A stretch of DNA of 64,000 nt from Palsa-883 sp963847615 (GCA_963847615.1 CAWKAN010000012.1:124001-188000); one strand, 5' to 3'. Counted from the first letter of the stretch, positions 26,841 to 36,650 are shown. The notes: generated by a model not told the origin, from the sequence alone. A program made the numbers and translations.

Positions 26841-28390
26841 GCGCGGGCTCTCTCCTCGATCGGGGTTGTGGCCAAAGGGGCGGCCAAAAGGGAGGACGGC
26901 GAGGCAGACGGCGGTGACGTGGCCTCGGCGGCGGACAGCGAGGCAGCCACGGGGGAAAACAGGGCGGCGGACAGAGAATTGGTGTGGGCGGCGGCGATAT
27001 GCACCGGGGTCTCGGTGCCGATCAGGCTTGCGGGGCCGGTCAGGTGCACCGGCTGCAGGAACGGCGAGCGCCCGACGACCTGGCCCGGGTGCCGTCCGGG
27101 GCCGGTGAACAGCACTTGCAGGGTCAGGCCGACGCAGCCGGTGTTGAAACGCGCCTGCTGGTCGCGTAGCAGTGCCTGCAATTCCTGGAGGCGGCGATCC
27201 TTCTCGGCCTCCGGCACCTGGCCCGGCGCGCCCGCCGCCGGCGTGCCCGGGCGGGCGGAGTATTTGAAGCTGAACGCCTGCGCGAAACCGACCGCGCGGA
27301 CCAGCGCCAACGTCGCGGCGAAATCGGCCGTGGTCTCCCCGGGGTGTCCGACGATGAAATCCGACGACAGCGCCAGATCCGGCCGTGCCGCGCGCAGCCG
27401 CTCGACCAGCCGCAGATAGTCGGCGGCGCTGTGCCGGCGGTTCATCGCCGCCAGGATGCGGTCGGACCCCGACTGCACCGGCAGATGCAGGAACGGCATC
27501 AGCATCGGCAGGTCGCGATGCGCCGCGATCAGCGCGTCATCCATGTCGCCGGGGTGCGACGTGGTGTAGCGCAGCCGCGTCAACCCCGGGATCTCCGCCA
27601 TCGCCCGCAGCAGCCGGCCGAGGCCCCAGGTCGCATCACCCGGCCCCGCACCGGGCGAGGTCCCCGCACCCTGCCCGGCCGCCGCGCCATGCCAGGCATT
27701 CACGTTCTGGCCCAGCAGCACGATCTCGCGCGCGCCCTGCGCGACCAGCTTGCGCGCCTCGGCCAGCACCGCCTCGGCCGGACGGCTCATCTCCGCCCCG
27801 CGCGTGTAGGGCACCACGCAGAAGCTGCAGAACTTGTCGCAGCCCTCCTGGATCGTCAGGAAGGCGCTGAGCCCCTGCGGCGCCGAGGCCTCCGGCAGGA
27901 AGTCGAATTTCTGTTCGGCCGGGAAATCGGTCTCGATCACCGGGCCGGCGTTGTCGCCGCCAGCCTGGGTCGCCCCAGTCTGGGTCCTATCGGCGCCGGC
28001 CCGCGCGGCGCGGGCCACCATCTCCGGCAGTCGATGATAGGTCTGCGGCCCGAGCACGATGTCGACGAACGGCGCGCGGGCCAGGATCTCCGCCCCCTCC
28101 GCCTGCGCCACGCAGCCGGCCACCGCCAGAATCATCCGCCGGCCACAAGCCGCGCGGGCTTCCTTGACGCGCCGCAGCCGGCCGAGTTCGGAAAACACCT
28201 TCTCCGCCGCCCGATCGCGGATATGGCAGGTGTTGAGGATCACCATGTCGGCGTCATCCGGCGTCGCCGTCGGCGCATAGCCCAGCGGCGCCAGCACGTC
28301 CGCCATCCGCGCGCTGTCATACACGTTCATCTGGCACCCCCAGGTGATGACGTGCAGACGCTTGGTGGCCACAAACCCCGATCCGCTCAT
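26837..28390 (-). CDS. miaB: tRNA-2-methylthio-N6-dimethylallyladenosine synthase MiaB
   Basis: 517 residues from ATG 28390, with GGAG 8 bases upstream. The N-terminal UPF0004 domain holds cysteines in TWGCQMN, LNTCHIR and AGCVAQ (second iron-sulfur cluster), the radical-SAM domain has CDKFCSFC, and a TRAM domain follows. MiaB adds the methylthio group to i6A37 of tRNA. Past the TRAM domain about 50 extra residues rich in Ala, Ser and Pro form a low-complexity tail. It is the first gene of the miaB-phoH-ybeY-corC operon. Confidence 0.95.
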   Translation of the reverse strand: MSGSGFVATKRLHVITWGCQMNVYDSARMADVLAPLGYAPTATPDDADMVILNTCHIRDRAAEKVFSELGRLRRVKEARAACGRRMILAVAGCVAQAEGAEILARAPFVDIVLGPQTYHRLPEMVARAARAGADRTQTGATQAGGDNAGPVIETDFPAEQKFDFLPEASAPQGLSAFLTIQEGCDKFCSFCVVPYTRGAEMSRPAEAVLAEARKLVAQGAREIVLLGQNVNAWHGAAAGQGAGTSPGAGPGDATWGLGRLLRAMAEIPGLTRLRYTTSHPGDMDDALIAAHRDLPMLMPFLHLPVQSGSDRILAAMNRRHSAADYLRLVERLRAARPDLALSSDFIVGHPGETTADFAATLALVRAVGFAQAFSFKYSARPGTPAAGAPGQVPEAEKDRRLQELQALLRDQQARFNTGCVGLTLQVLFTGPGRHPGQVVGRSPFLQPVHLTGPASLIGTETPVHIAAAHTNSLSAALFSPVAASLSAAEATSPPSASPSSLLAAPLATTPIEERARA

Positions 28391-28645
28391 CGGTGACACT
28401 CCGCCCAGCCACGACGGAACGGCCCGGCGCAGGGGGCGGGAGGAATCATCGGCATGCAGGGTCGGGTCAAGCGCGACAGCGCGTGGCAACCTCCGTTGGC
28501 GTACCGCACTCTGGCAGGACACACCGGTATCATGTCAACCAGTCTCTGACGGTCGGGGCCGGGGAATCGGCTGCACGCAGCCAGTTCGCTGTCCACCCGG
28601 AACGTCCGGCGGGTCGGCCCGCCCCGCCTCGTCCGTCCCAATCGC

Positions 28646-28690
28646 GCTACGGAGCCGGCGCACTACGGAGCCGGCGCGCTACGGAGCCGG
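28646..28690. repeat. 16-bp tandem repeat, 2.8 copies
   Basis: GCTACGGAGCCGGCGC recurs from 28646 with one change per copy. It lies in the 480-bp gene-free region between miaB and the divergent transporter operon. An AT-rich segment at 28720-28745 (AATATCTTATTGCAATATT) is the best candidate for the transporter promoter. Confidence 0.75.
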
Positions 28691-28869
28691 GCGATCGTCG
28701 CTGCCCGGTCCGTGTCTCATGGTGAATATCTTATTGCAATATTTGGCCTCACGCCATGTTGACTCCGTTCATGCAGGGACCGCAGACTTGCCATGCCCGC
28801 GGCGCATCCAACGCGCCGTGGCCGGGTTCCGCGTGGCCGGTCCGCGCAGCACAACCAGGAGGGTTAGTC

Positions 28870-30132
28870 TTGAGCACGATGCTCGCGAAAACATGCCGCG
28901 GCCTGGCCAGCTTGGCCGCCGCGGCGATCATCACGCTGGCCTCGGGGCCGGTCCAGGCAGCGCAGACGCTCGGCCCGGTGACCGACGCCATCGGCGTGGT
29001 CCGCATCCCGAAGGGCGCGCCGATCCAGATCGGCGGCATGTGGGTGATCTCCGGTCCCGACACCGCGCTGGGCGTGGACGAGCAGCGCGGCGTCGAGATC
29101 GCCTTCAAGGACGTCGGCGGCAAGCTGCTCGGCCATCCGCTGAAGCTCGATACCGAGGACGATCAGTGCAATGCCGAGGGCGGCCAGACCGCGGCCACCA
29201 AGCTCGCCTCCAACCCGCAATTGTTCGTGGTGCTTGGCCCGGCCTGCTCCTCGGTCGCCACGCCGGGCGCACCGATCCTGTGGCAGGCCGGCATCGTCAA
29301 CATCTGCACCGCCTGCACCGCGCCGGCGCTGACCGCGCCGGACCGCAAGCCCGAGTATGACGGCTTCGCCCGCACCGTGTTCAGCGACAGCGAGCAGGGC
29401 AAGGCGGACGCTACCTACCTCGCCAAGGTGGCGAAGGTGAAGACCGCCGTGACGATCCATGACGGCAGCCCTTATGCGCAGCAGTTGCAGCAGGTGATGG
29501 CCGACAACTTTACGGCGCTGGGCGGCAAGGTGCTGTCGCAGGAAGCCATCGCGCCGACCGATGTGGACATGCACCCGCTGCTGACCCGCATCGCCAGCGA
29601 GAAGCCCGATGTTATCTACTTCCCGGTGTTCACCGCCGCCGCGGCGCAGATCCTGCGTCAGGCGAAGGAGACCCCAGGGCTGGAGAAGACCAAGCTAATG
29701 GGCGGCGGTTCGCTGCTCTCGGCCGACTTCATCGAGGCGGCGGGCCCGTCGGTGGTGGGCTTCATCATCGGCTATCCCGACATCTCGCCTGAGGTGATGG
29801 GCAAAGGCTATCCGAAGTTCGTTGAAGAGTACAAGAAGACCTTCGGCGAAGCGCCGATCTCCGGCTATCACGCCAACGCCTATGACGGCGCGATGCTGAC
29901 GATTGACGCGATCAAGAAGGTCGCCAAGTCCGACAAGGACGGCAACCTCTATATCGGCAAGAAGGCGTTCCGCGACGCCGTGTTCTCGATCAAGTTCGCG
30001 GGTATCAGCGGCCCGATCGCCTGCGACAAATACGGCGAGTGCTCGGAGTTCAAGCCGTCGGTGCTGGAGTTCACCTCGGCCGATCCGAAGACCTTCGGCG
30101 TAGGCAAGAACCCGAAGAAGATCTGGCCGTAA
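28870..30132 (+). CDS. livK: Branched-chain-type amino acid ABC transporter, substrate-binding protein
   Basis: 420 residues from TTG 28870, chosen because AGGAGG lies 8 bases before it; the ATG at 28879 would be too far from that site. The signal peptide ends near GPVQA-AQ. The mature part is a type I periplasmic binding protein: IQIGGMWVISGPDTALGVDEQRG, VLGPACSSV, the SGYHANAYDGAML hinge region and a C-terminal IACDKYGEC. Four cysteines lie between residues 95 and 155, more than usual. It is the first gene of a five-gene liv-type operon; the actual ligand may be an amino acid, amide or urea. Confidence 0.9.
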   Translation: MSTMLAKTCRGLASLAAAAIITLASGPVQAAQTLGPVTDAIGVVRIPKGAPIQIGGMWVISGPDTALGVDEQRGVEIAFKDVGGKLLGHPLKLDTEDDQCNAEGGQTAATKLASNPQLFVVLGPACSSVATPGAPILWQAGIVNICTACTAPALTAPDRKPEYDGFARTVFSDSEQGKADATYLAKVAKVKTAVTIHDGSPYAQQLQQVMADNFTALGGKVLSQEAIAPTDVDMHPLLTRIASEKPDVIYFPVFTAAAAQILRQAKETPGLEKTKLMGGGSLLSADFIEAAGPSVVGFIIGYPDISPEVMGKGYPKFVEEYKKTFGEAPISGYHANAYDGAMLTIDAIKKVAKSDKDGNLYIGKKAFRDAVFSIKFAGISGPIACDKYGECSEFKPSVLEFTSADPKTFGVGKNPKKIWP

Positions 30133-30133
30133 G

Positions 30134-31222
30134 TTGGGCCAAACCGTCACCGCCCGCGGGCCATGGCTTGCCGCCATGGCCCGCCTCAATGCGGTGGATG
30201 TCGTCCTTTGGGCCATGCGGGTGCTGGTCGTGGTCGTCGTCGTCGGCGGCACGATCGGCACCCTGCTGAAGGGGCGCTACGACGCTGCCCAATGGGTTGA
30301 TTTCGTCGTCTTCGGCGTGACCATGGGCGCGATCTACGCGCAGATCGCGCTGGGCTACACGATGGTCTACGGCGTGCTGCGGCTGATCAACTTCGCGCAC
30401 GGCGACTTTGTGATGACCGGCGCCTTCGCCGGCTACTTCATCGCCACGCCGCTCGAACGTTCCGGCTTCCTGGAAGACCACGCGGTGCTGGGGATGGCGG
30501 CGATCCTTGTGGTGGCGGTCACCGTGTCCACCTCGGTTGCACTGCTGACGGAACGGATCGCCTACCGGCCGTTCCGCCGCGTCACCGGGCTGGCGCCGCT
30601 GATCTGCACTATCGGCGTGTCGTTCTTCCTGGAGCAGACGTTCCGCGGCATGTTCGGCTCAGCGGTGAAATCCTATCCCTCGCCGTCCTGGCAGCGCGCC
30701 GCGTTCGACGTGTTCGGCTTCCAGATCCCCCGCGTCGACGTGCTGGTCACGGCGCTGGCGGTGGTCTTCATGACCGGTCTGTATCTGATCGTCCAGCGCA
30801 CCCGGATGGGCACGGCGATGCGCGCGGTGGCCGAGGACGGTGAGGCGGCCGCGCTGATGGGCATCGATGTCAACAAGGTGATCGTGTTCACCTTCCTGCT
30901 CGGCGGCGTGATGGCCGGCATCGCCGGCGTGTTCTACGCCTTCGTCTACAAGCAGGTGTATTTCTTCATGGGCTTCACGCCCGGGGTGAAGGCGTTCGGC
31001 GCCGCCGTGCTGGGCGGCATCGGCAGCATCCCCGGGGCGATGTTGGGCGGGCTGTTCCTCGGCATGGTGGAATCGATCGGGCCGACGCTGTTCCTCGATG
31101 GGCTCGGCATTCGCGCACCCTATCAGTTGCGCGACCTGATCGCCTTCACGCTGCTGATCATGGTGCTGATCTTCCGCCCGCAAGGCCTGTTGGGCGAGAA
31201 GCTGGCGAAGAAGCGCGCATGA
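30134..31222 (+). CDS. livH: Branched-chain-type amino acid ABC transporter permease LivH
   Basis: 362 residues from a TTG one base after the binding-protein stop, or 348 from ATG 30176. About eight hydrophobic segments, with the family blocks GYTMVYGVLRLINFAHGDF and AFGAAVLGGIGSIPGAMLGG. The last bases overlap the livM start (GCATGAGC). It forms half of the inner-membrane channel. Confidence 0.92.
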   Translation: MGQTVTARGPWLAAMARLNAVDVVLWAMRVLVVVVVVGGTIGTLLKGRYDAAQWVDFVVFGVTMGAIYAQIALGYTMVYGVLRLINFAHGDFVMTGAFAGYFIATPLERSGFLEDHAVLGMAAILVVAVTVSTSVALLTERIAYRPFRRVTGLAPLICTIGVSFFLEQTFRGMFGSAVKSYPSPSWQRAAFDVFGFQIPRVDVLVTALAVVFMTGLYLIVQRTRMGTAMRAVAEDGEAAALMGIDVNKVIVFTFLLGGVMAGIAGVFYAFVYKQVYFFMGFTPGVKAFGAAVLGGIGSIPGAMLGGLFLGMVESIGPTLFLDGLGIRAPYQLRDLIAFTLLIMVLIFRPQGLLGEKLAKKRA

Positions 31223-32919
31223 GCGCCCGCCATCCCCCGGCGCTGCGCGCGGTGCTGGTCGGCCTCGCCTTCGGCGCCGGCGCGCTGCACCTCGCGGTCG
31301 TCGGCGTGCTGCTGATGCTGCACAAGCGCTGGATCATCGTCGACACACTCAGTCTGGGCCAGGCGGTGCTGCTACTGCTCGCCGCGAGCGCCGGCGCGAT
31401 GGCAGACAGCCGCATCGGCGCGGGGCGGAGCCTGCGCCAGCGCCTGGGCATCGGGCTGCTGGCCGGGGCGGCGGCCGCCCTGCCGCTGGCGGCGCTGACC
31501 CTGGTGATCGCCACGGTTGCGTTGCAGGCGATTTTCATTGCGCTGTCGCATGACCTGCTCGGCATGCTGTCGTTCGATCTGGACCCGACGCTCGGCGCGG
31601 CGATCCTGCTCGGCGGCGGGGCGGTGGCCGGGCTGGGCGGCGCGATTCTGCGCGTGGCGCCGCCCGCGCTGACCCGCCCGCTGCTGCCCGGCGCCATCAC
31701 GGTGGTGGTCGCCGGGGTGTTCCAGGAGCTGATCCAGCTCATGCTGCAGCAGTACCAGGGCGTGGTGACCGACGTGCAGGACCTATTTTATACCTGGGAA
31801 GGATTGAGCCCGCAGGGGGCGATCATCCTGTTCACGATCGCCACGCTGTACGGCTTCGCCTGGCGCGAGGGGCGACGGCGCAGACTGGTACGCCGCGGCC
31901 CGCCGGACCCCAAGCGCGAGCGGCTGATCTGGGCCGGCGTCGCGCTGCTGGTGCTGATCCTGCTGCCGGCGGTGGCGGGGTCATATATCGGCCAGGTGCT
32001 GATGCTGGTCGGCCTGTATATCCTGATGGGCATGGGCCTGAACCTGGAGGTCGGGCTGGCCGGGCTGCTCGACCTGGGCTTCGTCGCCTTCTTCGCCGTC
32101 GGTGCCTACACCACGGCGCTGCTGACCGCCGACAGCCCGCATGCACTGATGCATCTGCCTTACTGGGGGGCGATGCCGTTCTCGGTGCTGCTGGCGGTCT
32201 GCGTCGGCGTGTTGTTCGGCCTGCCGGTGCTGGGGGTGCGCGGCGACTACCTCGCGGTCGCCACGATGGGGCTCGGCGAGATCGTGCGGGTGCTGGTGAT
32301 GTCGGATTTCGCCGCCCCGCTGCTCGGCGGCGCGCAGGGCATCCTGCAAATCCCCAAGCCGCACATTGACGGCTTCGTGCTCAGCAGTCCGGTGTCGCTG
32401 TTCTACCTCACGCTGGTCTGCTCCGGTGTGGCGGCGTTCGTGGCGTGGCGGCTGGAGAACTCGCGCCTCGGTCGCGCCTGGATGGCGCTGCGCGACGATG
32501 AGGACGTGGCGCAGGCGCTCGGCATCAACCTGATACGCAGCAAGCTGCTGGCCTACGGGCTGGGTGCCGCCTTTGCCGGGCTGGCCGGCTCGATCTTCGC
32601 CACCATGCTGACCTCGGTCTATCCGTCCAGCTTCCAGTTGCTGATCTCGATCAACGTGCTGGCGCTGATCATCGTCGGCGGCATGGGCAGCCTGCCCGGC
32701 GTGGTGCTGGGCTCGATCGCGCTGATCGGCCTGCCCGAGCTGCTGCGCGAGTTCGGCGAGTACCGCTATCTGTTCTACGGCGCGGCCCTGGTGGTGATGA
32801 TGCGGCTGCGCCCCGAGGGGCTGTGGCCGTCCGAGGCACGGCAACGCGAACTGCACAGCCGCGACGAGACCATCGCACTGGACGCCGGCAGCGATGCCGT
32901 GCCGGCGCAGGGAGACTAG
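31219..32919 (+). CDS. livM: Branched-chain-type amino acid ABC transporter permease LivM, extended
   Basis: 566 residues; standard LivM is 320-420. The extra 230 N-terminal residues contain about five hydrophobic segments of their own and a charged stretch (REGRRRRLVRRGPPDPKRER) before the canonical part, which begins GSYIGQVLMLVGLYILMGMG. The permease core has GDYLAVATMGLGEIVR and the EAA-like loop ALRDDEDVAQALGIN. Long LivM proteins of this kind are known in proteobacteria; what the added domain does is unclear. Confidence 0.9.
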   Translation: MSARHPPALRAVLVGLAFGAGALHLAVVGVLLMLHKRWIIVDTLSLGQAVLLLLAASAGAMADSRIGAGRSLRQRLGIGLLAGAAAALPLAALTLVIATVALQAIFIALSHDLLGMLSFDLDPTLGAAILLGGGAVAGLGGAILRVAPPALTRPLLPGAITVVVAGVFQELIQLMLQQYQGVVTDVQDLFYTWEGLSPQGAIILFTIATLYGFAWREGRRRRLVRRGPPDPKRERLIWAGVALLVLILLPAVAGSYIGQVLMLVGLYILMGMGLNLEVGLAGLLDLGFVAFFAVGAYTTALLTADSPHALMHLPYWGAMPFSVLLAVCVGVLFGLPVLGVRGDYLAVATMGLGEIVRVLVMSDFAAPLLGGAQGILQIPKPHIDGFVLSSPVSLFYLTLVCSGVAAFVAWRLENSRLGRAWMALRDDEDVAQALGINLIRSKLLAYGLGAAFAGLAGSIFATMLTSVYPSSFQLLISINVLALIIVGGMGSLPGVVLGSIALIGLPELLREFGEYRYLFYGAALVVMMRLRPEGLWPSEARQRELHSRDETIALDAGSDAVPAQGD

Positions 32920-32922
32920 GCC

Positions 32923-33708
32923 ATGGCCGATGCCGGCCTGCTGCAATGCCGCGCGGTCACCATGCGTTTTGGCGGGCTGGTCGCGCTGTCGGAGATCGAT
33001 CTGGCGGTCGTCGAGAACAGCATCCATTCCGTGATCGGCCCGAACGGCGCCGGCAAGACCACGGTGTTCAACTGCATCACGCAGAACATCCGGCCCAGCG
33101 AGGGCGAGGTGTGGTTCGCCGGCGCGCGCATCGACGGCCTGACGCCCGATCGCGTCGCCGCCGCGGGGATCAGCCGCACCTATCAGAACATCCGATTGTT
33201 TCGCAACATCACCGCGATCGAGAACCTGCTGGTGGGGATGCATCTGCACCTGAGCTCGACCTGGTGGGGCGCGGTGCTGGGCACCAAGCACACGCGCGCC
33301 GACGAGAAGGCGGCGCACGAGGAGGCGATGCACCTGTTGCAATTCGTCGGGCTGCGTGGGCGCGGCGACCTGCTGGCGCGCAACCTGGCCTATGGTGAGC
33401 AGCGCCGGCTGGAGATCGGCCGCGCGCTGGCGACCAGGCCGCGGCTGTTGTTGCTGGACGAGCCGACGGCGGGGATGAACCCCACCGAAACCAGCGAGAT
33501 GATGGAGTTCATCCGCGAGGTGCGCGGGCGCTTCGACATCACCATCCTGCTGATCGAGCACCAGATGCGCGTGGTCATGTCGATGTCGGATCGGGTCAGC
33601 GTGCTGGACCACGGCGTGAAGATCGCCGAGGGCAAGCCGGCCGACGTGCAGGAGGACCCGGCGGTGATCGAGGCCTATCTCGGCAAGGCGAAGCGGGCGG
33701 CGGCGTAG
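32923..33708 (+). CDS. livG: Branched-chain-type amino acid ABC transporter ATPase LivG
   Basis: 261 residues. Walker A GPNGAGKT, signature LAYGEQRR, Walker B LLLLDEPTAGMNP, and the LivG C-terminal helix (EDPAVIEAYLGK). It starts 3 bp after livM. Confidence 0.94.
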   Translation: MADAGLLQCRAVTMRFGGLVALSEIDLAVVENSIHSVIGPNGAGKTTVFNCITQNIRPSEGEVWFAGARIDGLTPDRVAAAGISRTYQNIRLFRNITAIENLLVGMHLHLSSTWWGAVLGTKHTRADEKAAHEEAMHLLQFVGLRGRGDLLARNLAYGEQRRLEIGRALATRPRLLLLDEPTAGMNPTETSEMMEFIREVRGRFDITILLIEHQMRVVMSMSDRVSVLDHGVKIAEGKPADVQEDPAVIEAYLGKAKRAAA

Positions 33709-33712
33709 CGCG

Positions 33713-34420
33713 ATGGCACTGCTCGAGATCGACGATATCCATGTCTTCTACGACAAGATCGAGGCGCTGAAAGGCATTTCGGTTGCCGTCGAGGACCGGA
33801 AGATCGTCACCCTGGTGGGCGGCAACGGCGCCGGCAAGTCCACCACGCTGCGCGCCATCAGCGGGCTGCTGCATCCGCGCCGGGGCGAGATCCGCTTCGA
33901 CGGCAGGGCGCTGGGCGGGCTGGGCGCGCACGACATCGCCGCACTCGGGGTGCGCCAGGTGCCGGAGGGGCGGCGGGTGTTCGGCCGGCTGACCGTGGCC
34001 GAGAACCTGGAGATGGGGGCGTTCACCCGCCACGACCGCGCGGCGATCGCGCAGGACCGCGAGCAGATGATGGAGCTGTTCCCCCGGCTGCGCGAGCGGC
34101 TGAAGCAGTTGGCGGGCACGCTGTCGGGCGGCGAGCAGCAGATGCTGGCGGCGGCGCGCGCGCTGATGGGCCGCCCGCGGGTCCTGCTGATGGACGAGCC
34201 GAGCATGGGCCTGGCACCGATGCTGGTGGAGCAGGTGTTCGAGACGATCAAGCGGATCAACGCCCAGGGCGTGACGATTTTGCTGGTGGAACAGAACGCG
34301 CCGATGGCGCTGTCGATCGCCGATCACGGCTATGTGCTGGAGAGCGGGCGCGTCGTGCTAGACGGGCCGGGGCGGGAGCTGCTGGACGACGAGCGGGTGA
34401 AGCGGGCGTATCTGGGGTAG
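33713..34420 (+). CDS. livF: Branched-chain-type amino acid ABC transporter ATPase LivF
   Basis: 235 residues. Walker A GGNGAGKS, signature LSGGEQQM, Walker B LLMDEPSMGLAP and the ending DERVKRAYLG. Last gene of the operon; a perfect hairpin follows the stop. Confidence 0.94.
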   Translation: MALLEIDDIHVFYDKIEALKGISVAVEDRKIVTLVGGNGAGKSTTLRAISGLLHPRRGEIRFDGRALGGLGAHDIAALGVRQVPEGRRVFGRLTVAENLEMGAFTRHDRAAIAQDREQMMELFPRLRERLKQLAGTLSGGEQQMLAAARALMGRPRVLLMDEPSMGLAPMLVEQVFETIKRINAQGVTILLVEQNAPMALSIADHGYVLESGRVVLDGPGRELLDDERVKRAYLG

Positions 34421-34428
34421 GGCACCGC

Positions 34429-34462
34429 TTTCACCTCTCCCGCAAACGCGGGAGAGGTGAAA
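34429..34462. terminator. Bidirectional hairpin between livF and the racemase gene
   Basis: A 15-base perfect stem starting TTTCACCTCTCCCGC with a four-base AAAC loop, between convergent genes. Runs of three A/T at both feet allow termination on both strands. Confidence 0.75.
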
Positions 34463-34470
34463 GACTCGCA

Positions 34471-35238
34471 CTACAGCTCGAACAGCCGGCCCGCGCCCGC
34501 AACGACATCCGCCACCCCGGCCAGCCGCAGGCAATGCCAGGCCATAGCGTGATCCGACGAGGTCACCGGAATGCCGATCTCAGCTTCGATCTCCGCAACG
34601 ATCTCGCTCAGTCGCAGGCTGGTGCAGGACACGAACACCGCATCCAGCGTCGCGCTGCGCGCCAGCGCGCGGATGCCCGTCGCGATCAACTCCGGTGCGA
34701 TGCGGGCGGCATCACGGTCGTCCTGCTTATCGAATGTTCCGAACGCGGCAACCTCCGCGCCGCGCTTCGTCAGATAGGCCCGCACGCCCTCATTCACCGC
34801 CGCCGAATAGGGCGTCAGCACGCCGATCCGTCGCGCGCCCAGTGCGTCGAACGCGGCGAAGGCGGCGGTGACCGGCGTGGTGCAGGCCACCCCCGGCCGC
34901 GCGGCATGGATCTGGCAAAACACCTCGTCCTCGCCCAGCTCCATGCTGGCCGAGGTGCAGCCGAACGCCACCACATCAAGCTTCACCCCGGGCAGGATCA
35001 GCGCCGCGGCCGGGGCGATCCGCTCGCGCATCGCGCGCAACGTGGCGGGCGTGATGTCATTGTCGTTCCACAGCCGGGCTTCATACAGCGCCACGCCGTC
35101 CTGGCGCACCAGGCGGCGGAACTCGTGCTCCATCGTCTGGTCGGTCGCCAGCACCAGCAGCCCGATCGCGGCACGGTGCGCGATGCCGCCGTCCAGTTGG
35201 CAGGGCAGCACGCCCAGATCGACCATCGGCAGATCCAT
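34471..35238 (-). CDS. Asp/Glu racemase / maleate isomerase family protein
   Basis: 255 residues. Two catalytic cysteines sit in the expected places: VAFGCTSASM near residue 95 and VFVSCTSLRL near residue 205. The N-terminal LLVLATDQTMEHEFRRL and the GVLTPY block match maleate isomerase, arylmalonate decarboxylase and EutA-like proteins. It lies 15 bp downstream of dadA on the same strand, so a D-/L-amino-acid interconversion feeding DadA is attractive, but a role like ectoine-pathway EutA is equally possible. Confidence 0.8.
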   Translation of the reverse strand: MDLPMVDLGVLPCQLDGGIAHRAAIGLLVLATDQTMEHEFRRLVRQDGVALYEARLWNDNDITPATLRAMRERIAPAAALILPGVKLDVVAFGCTSASMELGEDEVFCQIHAARPGVACTTPVTAAFAAFDALGARRIGVLTPYSAAVNEGVRAYLTKRGAEVAAFGTFDKQDDRDAARIAPELIATGIRALARSATLDAVFVSCTSLRLSEIVAEIEAEIGIPVTSSDHAMAWHCLRLAGVADVVAGAGRLFEL

Positions 35239-35253
35239 CTTGCGCCTCCTCGC

Positions 35254-36492
35254 TCAGGCCAGGCCGTCCACCGGGATCGCGGTGGGCTTGCCGCCGATCA
35301 GATCCGCCACCAGCCGCGCCGATCCATGCGACATCGTCCAGCCGATATGCCCGTGCCCGGTGTTGTACCACAGGTTGCGATGCTGCTTGCGGCCGATGAT
35401 CGGCAGGTTGTCTGGCGTCATCGGCCGTAGCCCGGCCCACATCTCGGCCCGCGCGTAGTCGGCGCCATCCGGATACAGTTCGCGCGCCACCTTGGTCATA
35501 TGCGCGAAATCGGCCGGCCGATGGCTGGTGTCGTAGCCGGCGAATTCCGCCGTCGCGGTGATGCGCACGCGGTCGCCGAACCGCGAGATGGCGACAAGGT
35601 TGTTCTCGTCCAGCACCGCCATGGTCGGCGGCGCGCGATGGTTGCCGATCGGGATCGTCAGCGAGTAGCCCTTGATCGGATAGATCGGCAGGTCGATCCC
35701 CAGCTGGCGCGCCAGGAATGGGCTCTGGCAGCCCAGCGACAGCACGTAGGCGTCCGCCGTCAGCACGCCCTGATCCGTGCGCACGCCGGTGACCGTGTCG
35801 CCCGCGCTTTCGATCGCCTGCACGGTGACCCCGGTGCGCAGCGTCACGCCGCGGGCGCGGCAGACCTCCGCCAGGCCGCTGGTGAACATGGCGCAGTCGC
35901 CGCTCTCGTCGGTCGGGCACAGGATGCCGCCGGCGATCTTCTCCGCCGCACTGGCCAATGACGGCTCCCGTGCGACGATCTGCGCGCGGTCCAGCACCTC
36001 GATGCGCTGGCCGTCCTCGGCCAGGATCCGCATATGCGCGATCCCTGCCCGCAATGAGGCCGCATCGCGGTAGAAATACAGGATGCCGCGCGTGTTGCGG
36101 TCGTAGGCGACGGGTTCGTCGGCCAGCGTCTGCTGCAGCACCGACTGCGAATAGACCGCGATCTGGTGCTTGCGCAGCGTGTTGGCGCGCGCCCTGGCCG
36201 GCGTGCACTGCATCAGGAACTTCAGCGACCAGATCCATGAGTGTGGATCGGCGGAGGGCTTGAACCGCAGCGCCTGGTCGGGCAGCACCAGCGACTTCAT
36301 CAGGGTCCACGGCGCGCGCGGCGAGGACCACACGAAGGAGTGACCCGGCGCGATCATCCCCGCGTTGCCGAAGCTGGTGTCGCGCGCCACGTCGGCCAGC
36401 CGCTCGACCAGCACGACCTCGTGCCCGTCGCGCTGCAACTGATAGGCGGTGGTAACACCGACCACGCCGCCACCCAGCACCAGAACGCGCAT
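35254..36492 (-). CDS. dadA: D-amino acid dehydrogenase (DadA family)
   Basis: 412 residues from ATG 36492 with GGAGG 6 bases upstream. The FAD dinucleotide fold is at the start (RVLVLGGGVVGVTTAYQL), the DAO domain follows (CPTDESGDCAMFTSGL; GLRPMTPDNLPIIG), and the C-terminal GHGHIGWTMSHGSARLVADL is typical. It is flavin-dependent and passes electrons to the respiratory chain at the membrane. Together with the racemase gene and the adjacent amino-acid importer this suggests amino-acid catabolism. Confidence 0.9.
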   Translation of the reverse strand: MRVLVLGGGVVGVTTAYQLQRDGHEVVLVERLADVARDTSFGNAGMIAPGHSFVWSSPRAPWTLMKSLVLPDQALRFKPSADPHSWIWSLKFLMQCTPARARANTLRKHQIAVYSQSVLQQTLADEPVAYDRNTRGILYFYRDAASLRAGIAHMRILAEDGQRIEVLDRAQIVAREPSLASAAEKIAGGILCPTDESGDCAMFTSGLAEVCRARGVTLRTGVTVQAIESAGDTVTGVRTDQGVLTADAYVLSLGCQSPFLARQLGIDLPIYPIKGYSLTIPIGNHRAPPTMAVLDENNLVAISRFGDRVRITATAEFAGYDTSHRPADFAHMTKVARELYPDGADYARAEMWAGLRPMTPDNLPIIGRKQHRNLWYNTGHGHIGWTMSHGSARLVADLIGGKPTAIPVDGLA

Positions 36493-36650
36493 GCCGGCCT
36501 CCGCCTTGTTTGGGTGTAGTGTAACAAAGCGTGAGAACCGCCACCATACGGCGAAGCGGCCTTGCGATCGCCGCAAAGCTGTCCCTAGGTGCGGCATCAC
36601 GACCCCGAAGCCGGTATTCCGGCGCCAACAGCGGAGCGGGCCCGCCGCGG

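Noticed and set aside
28646..28690. The 16-bp repeat as a regulatory iteron of the liv operon
   Set aside because: Fewer than three copies and imperfect; no reason to link it to regulation.
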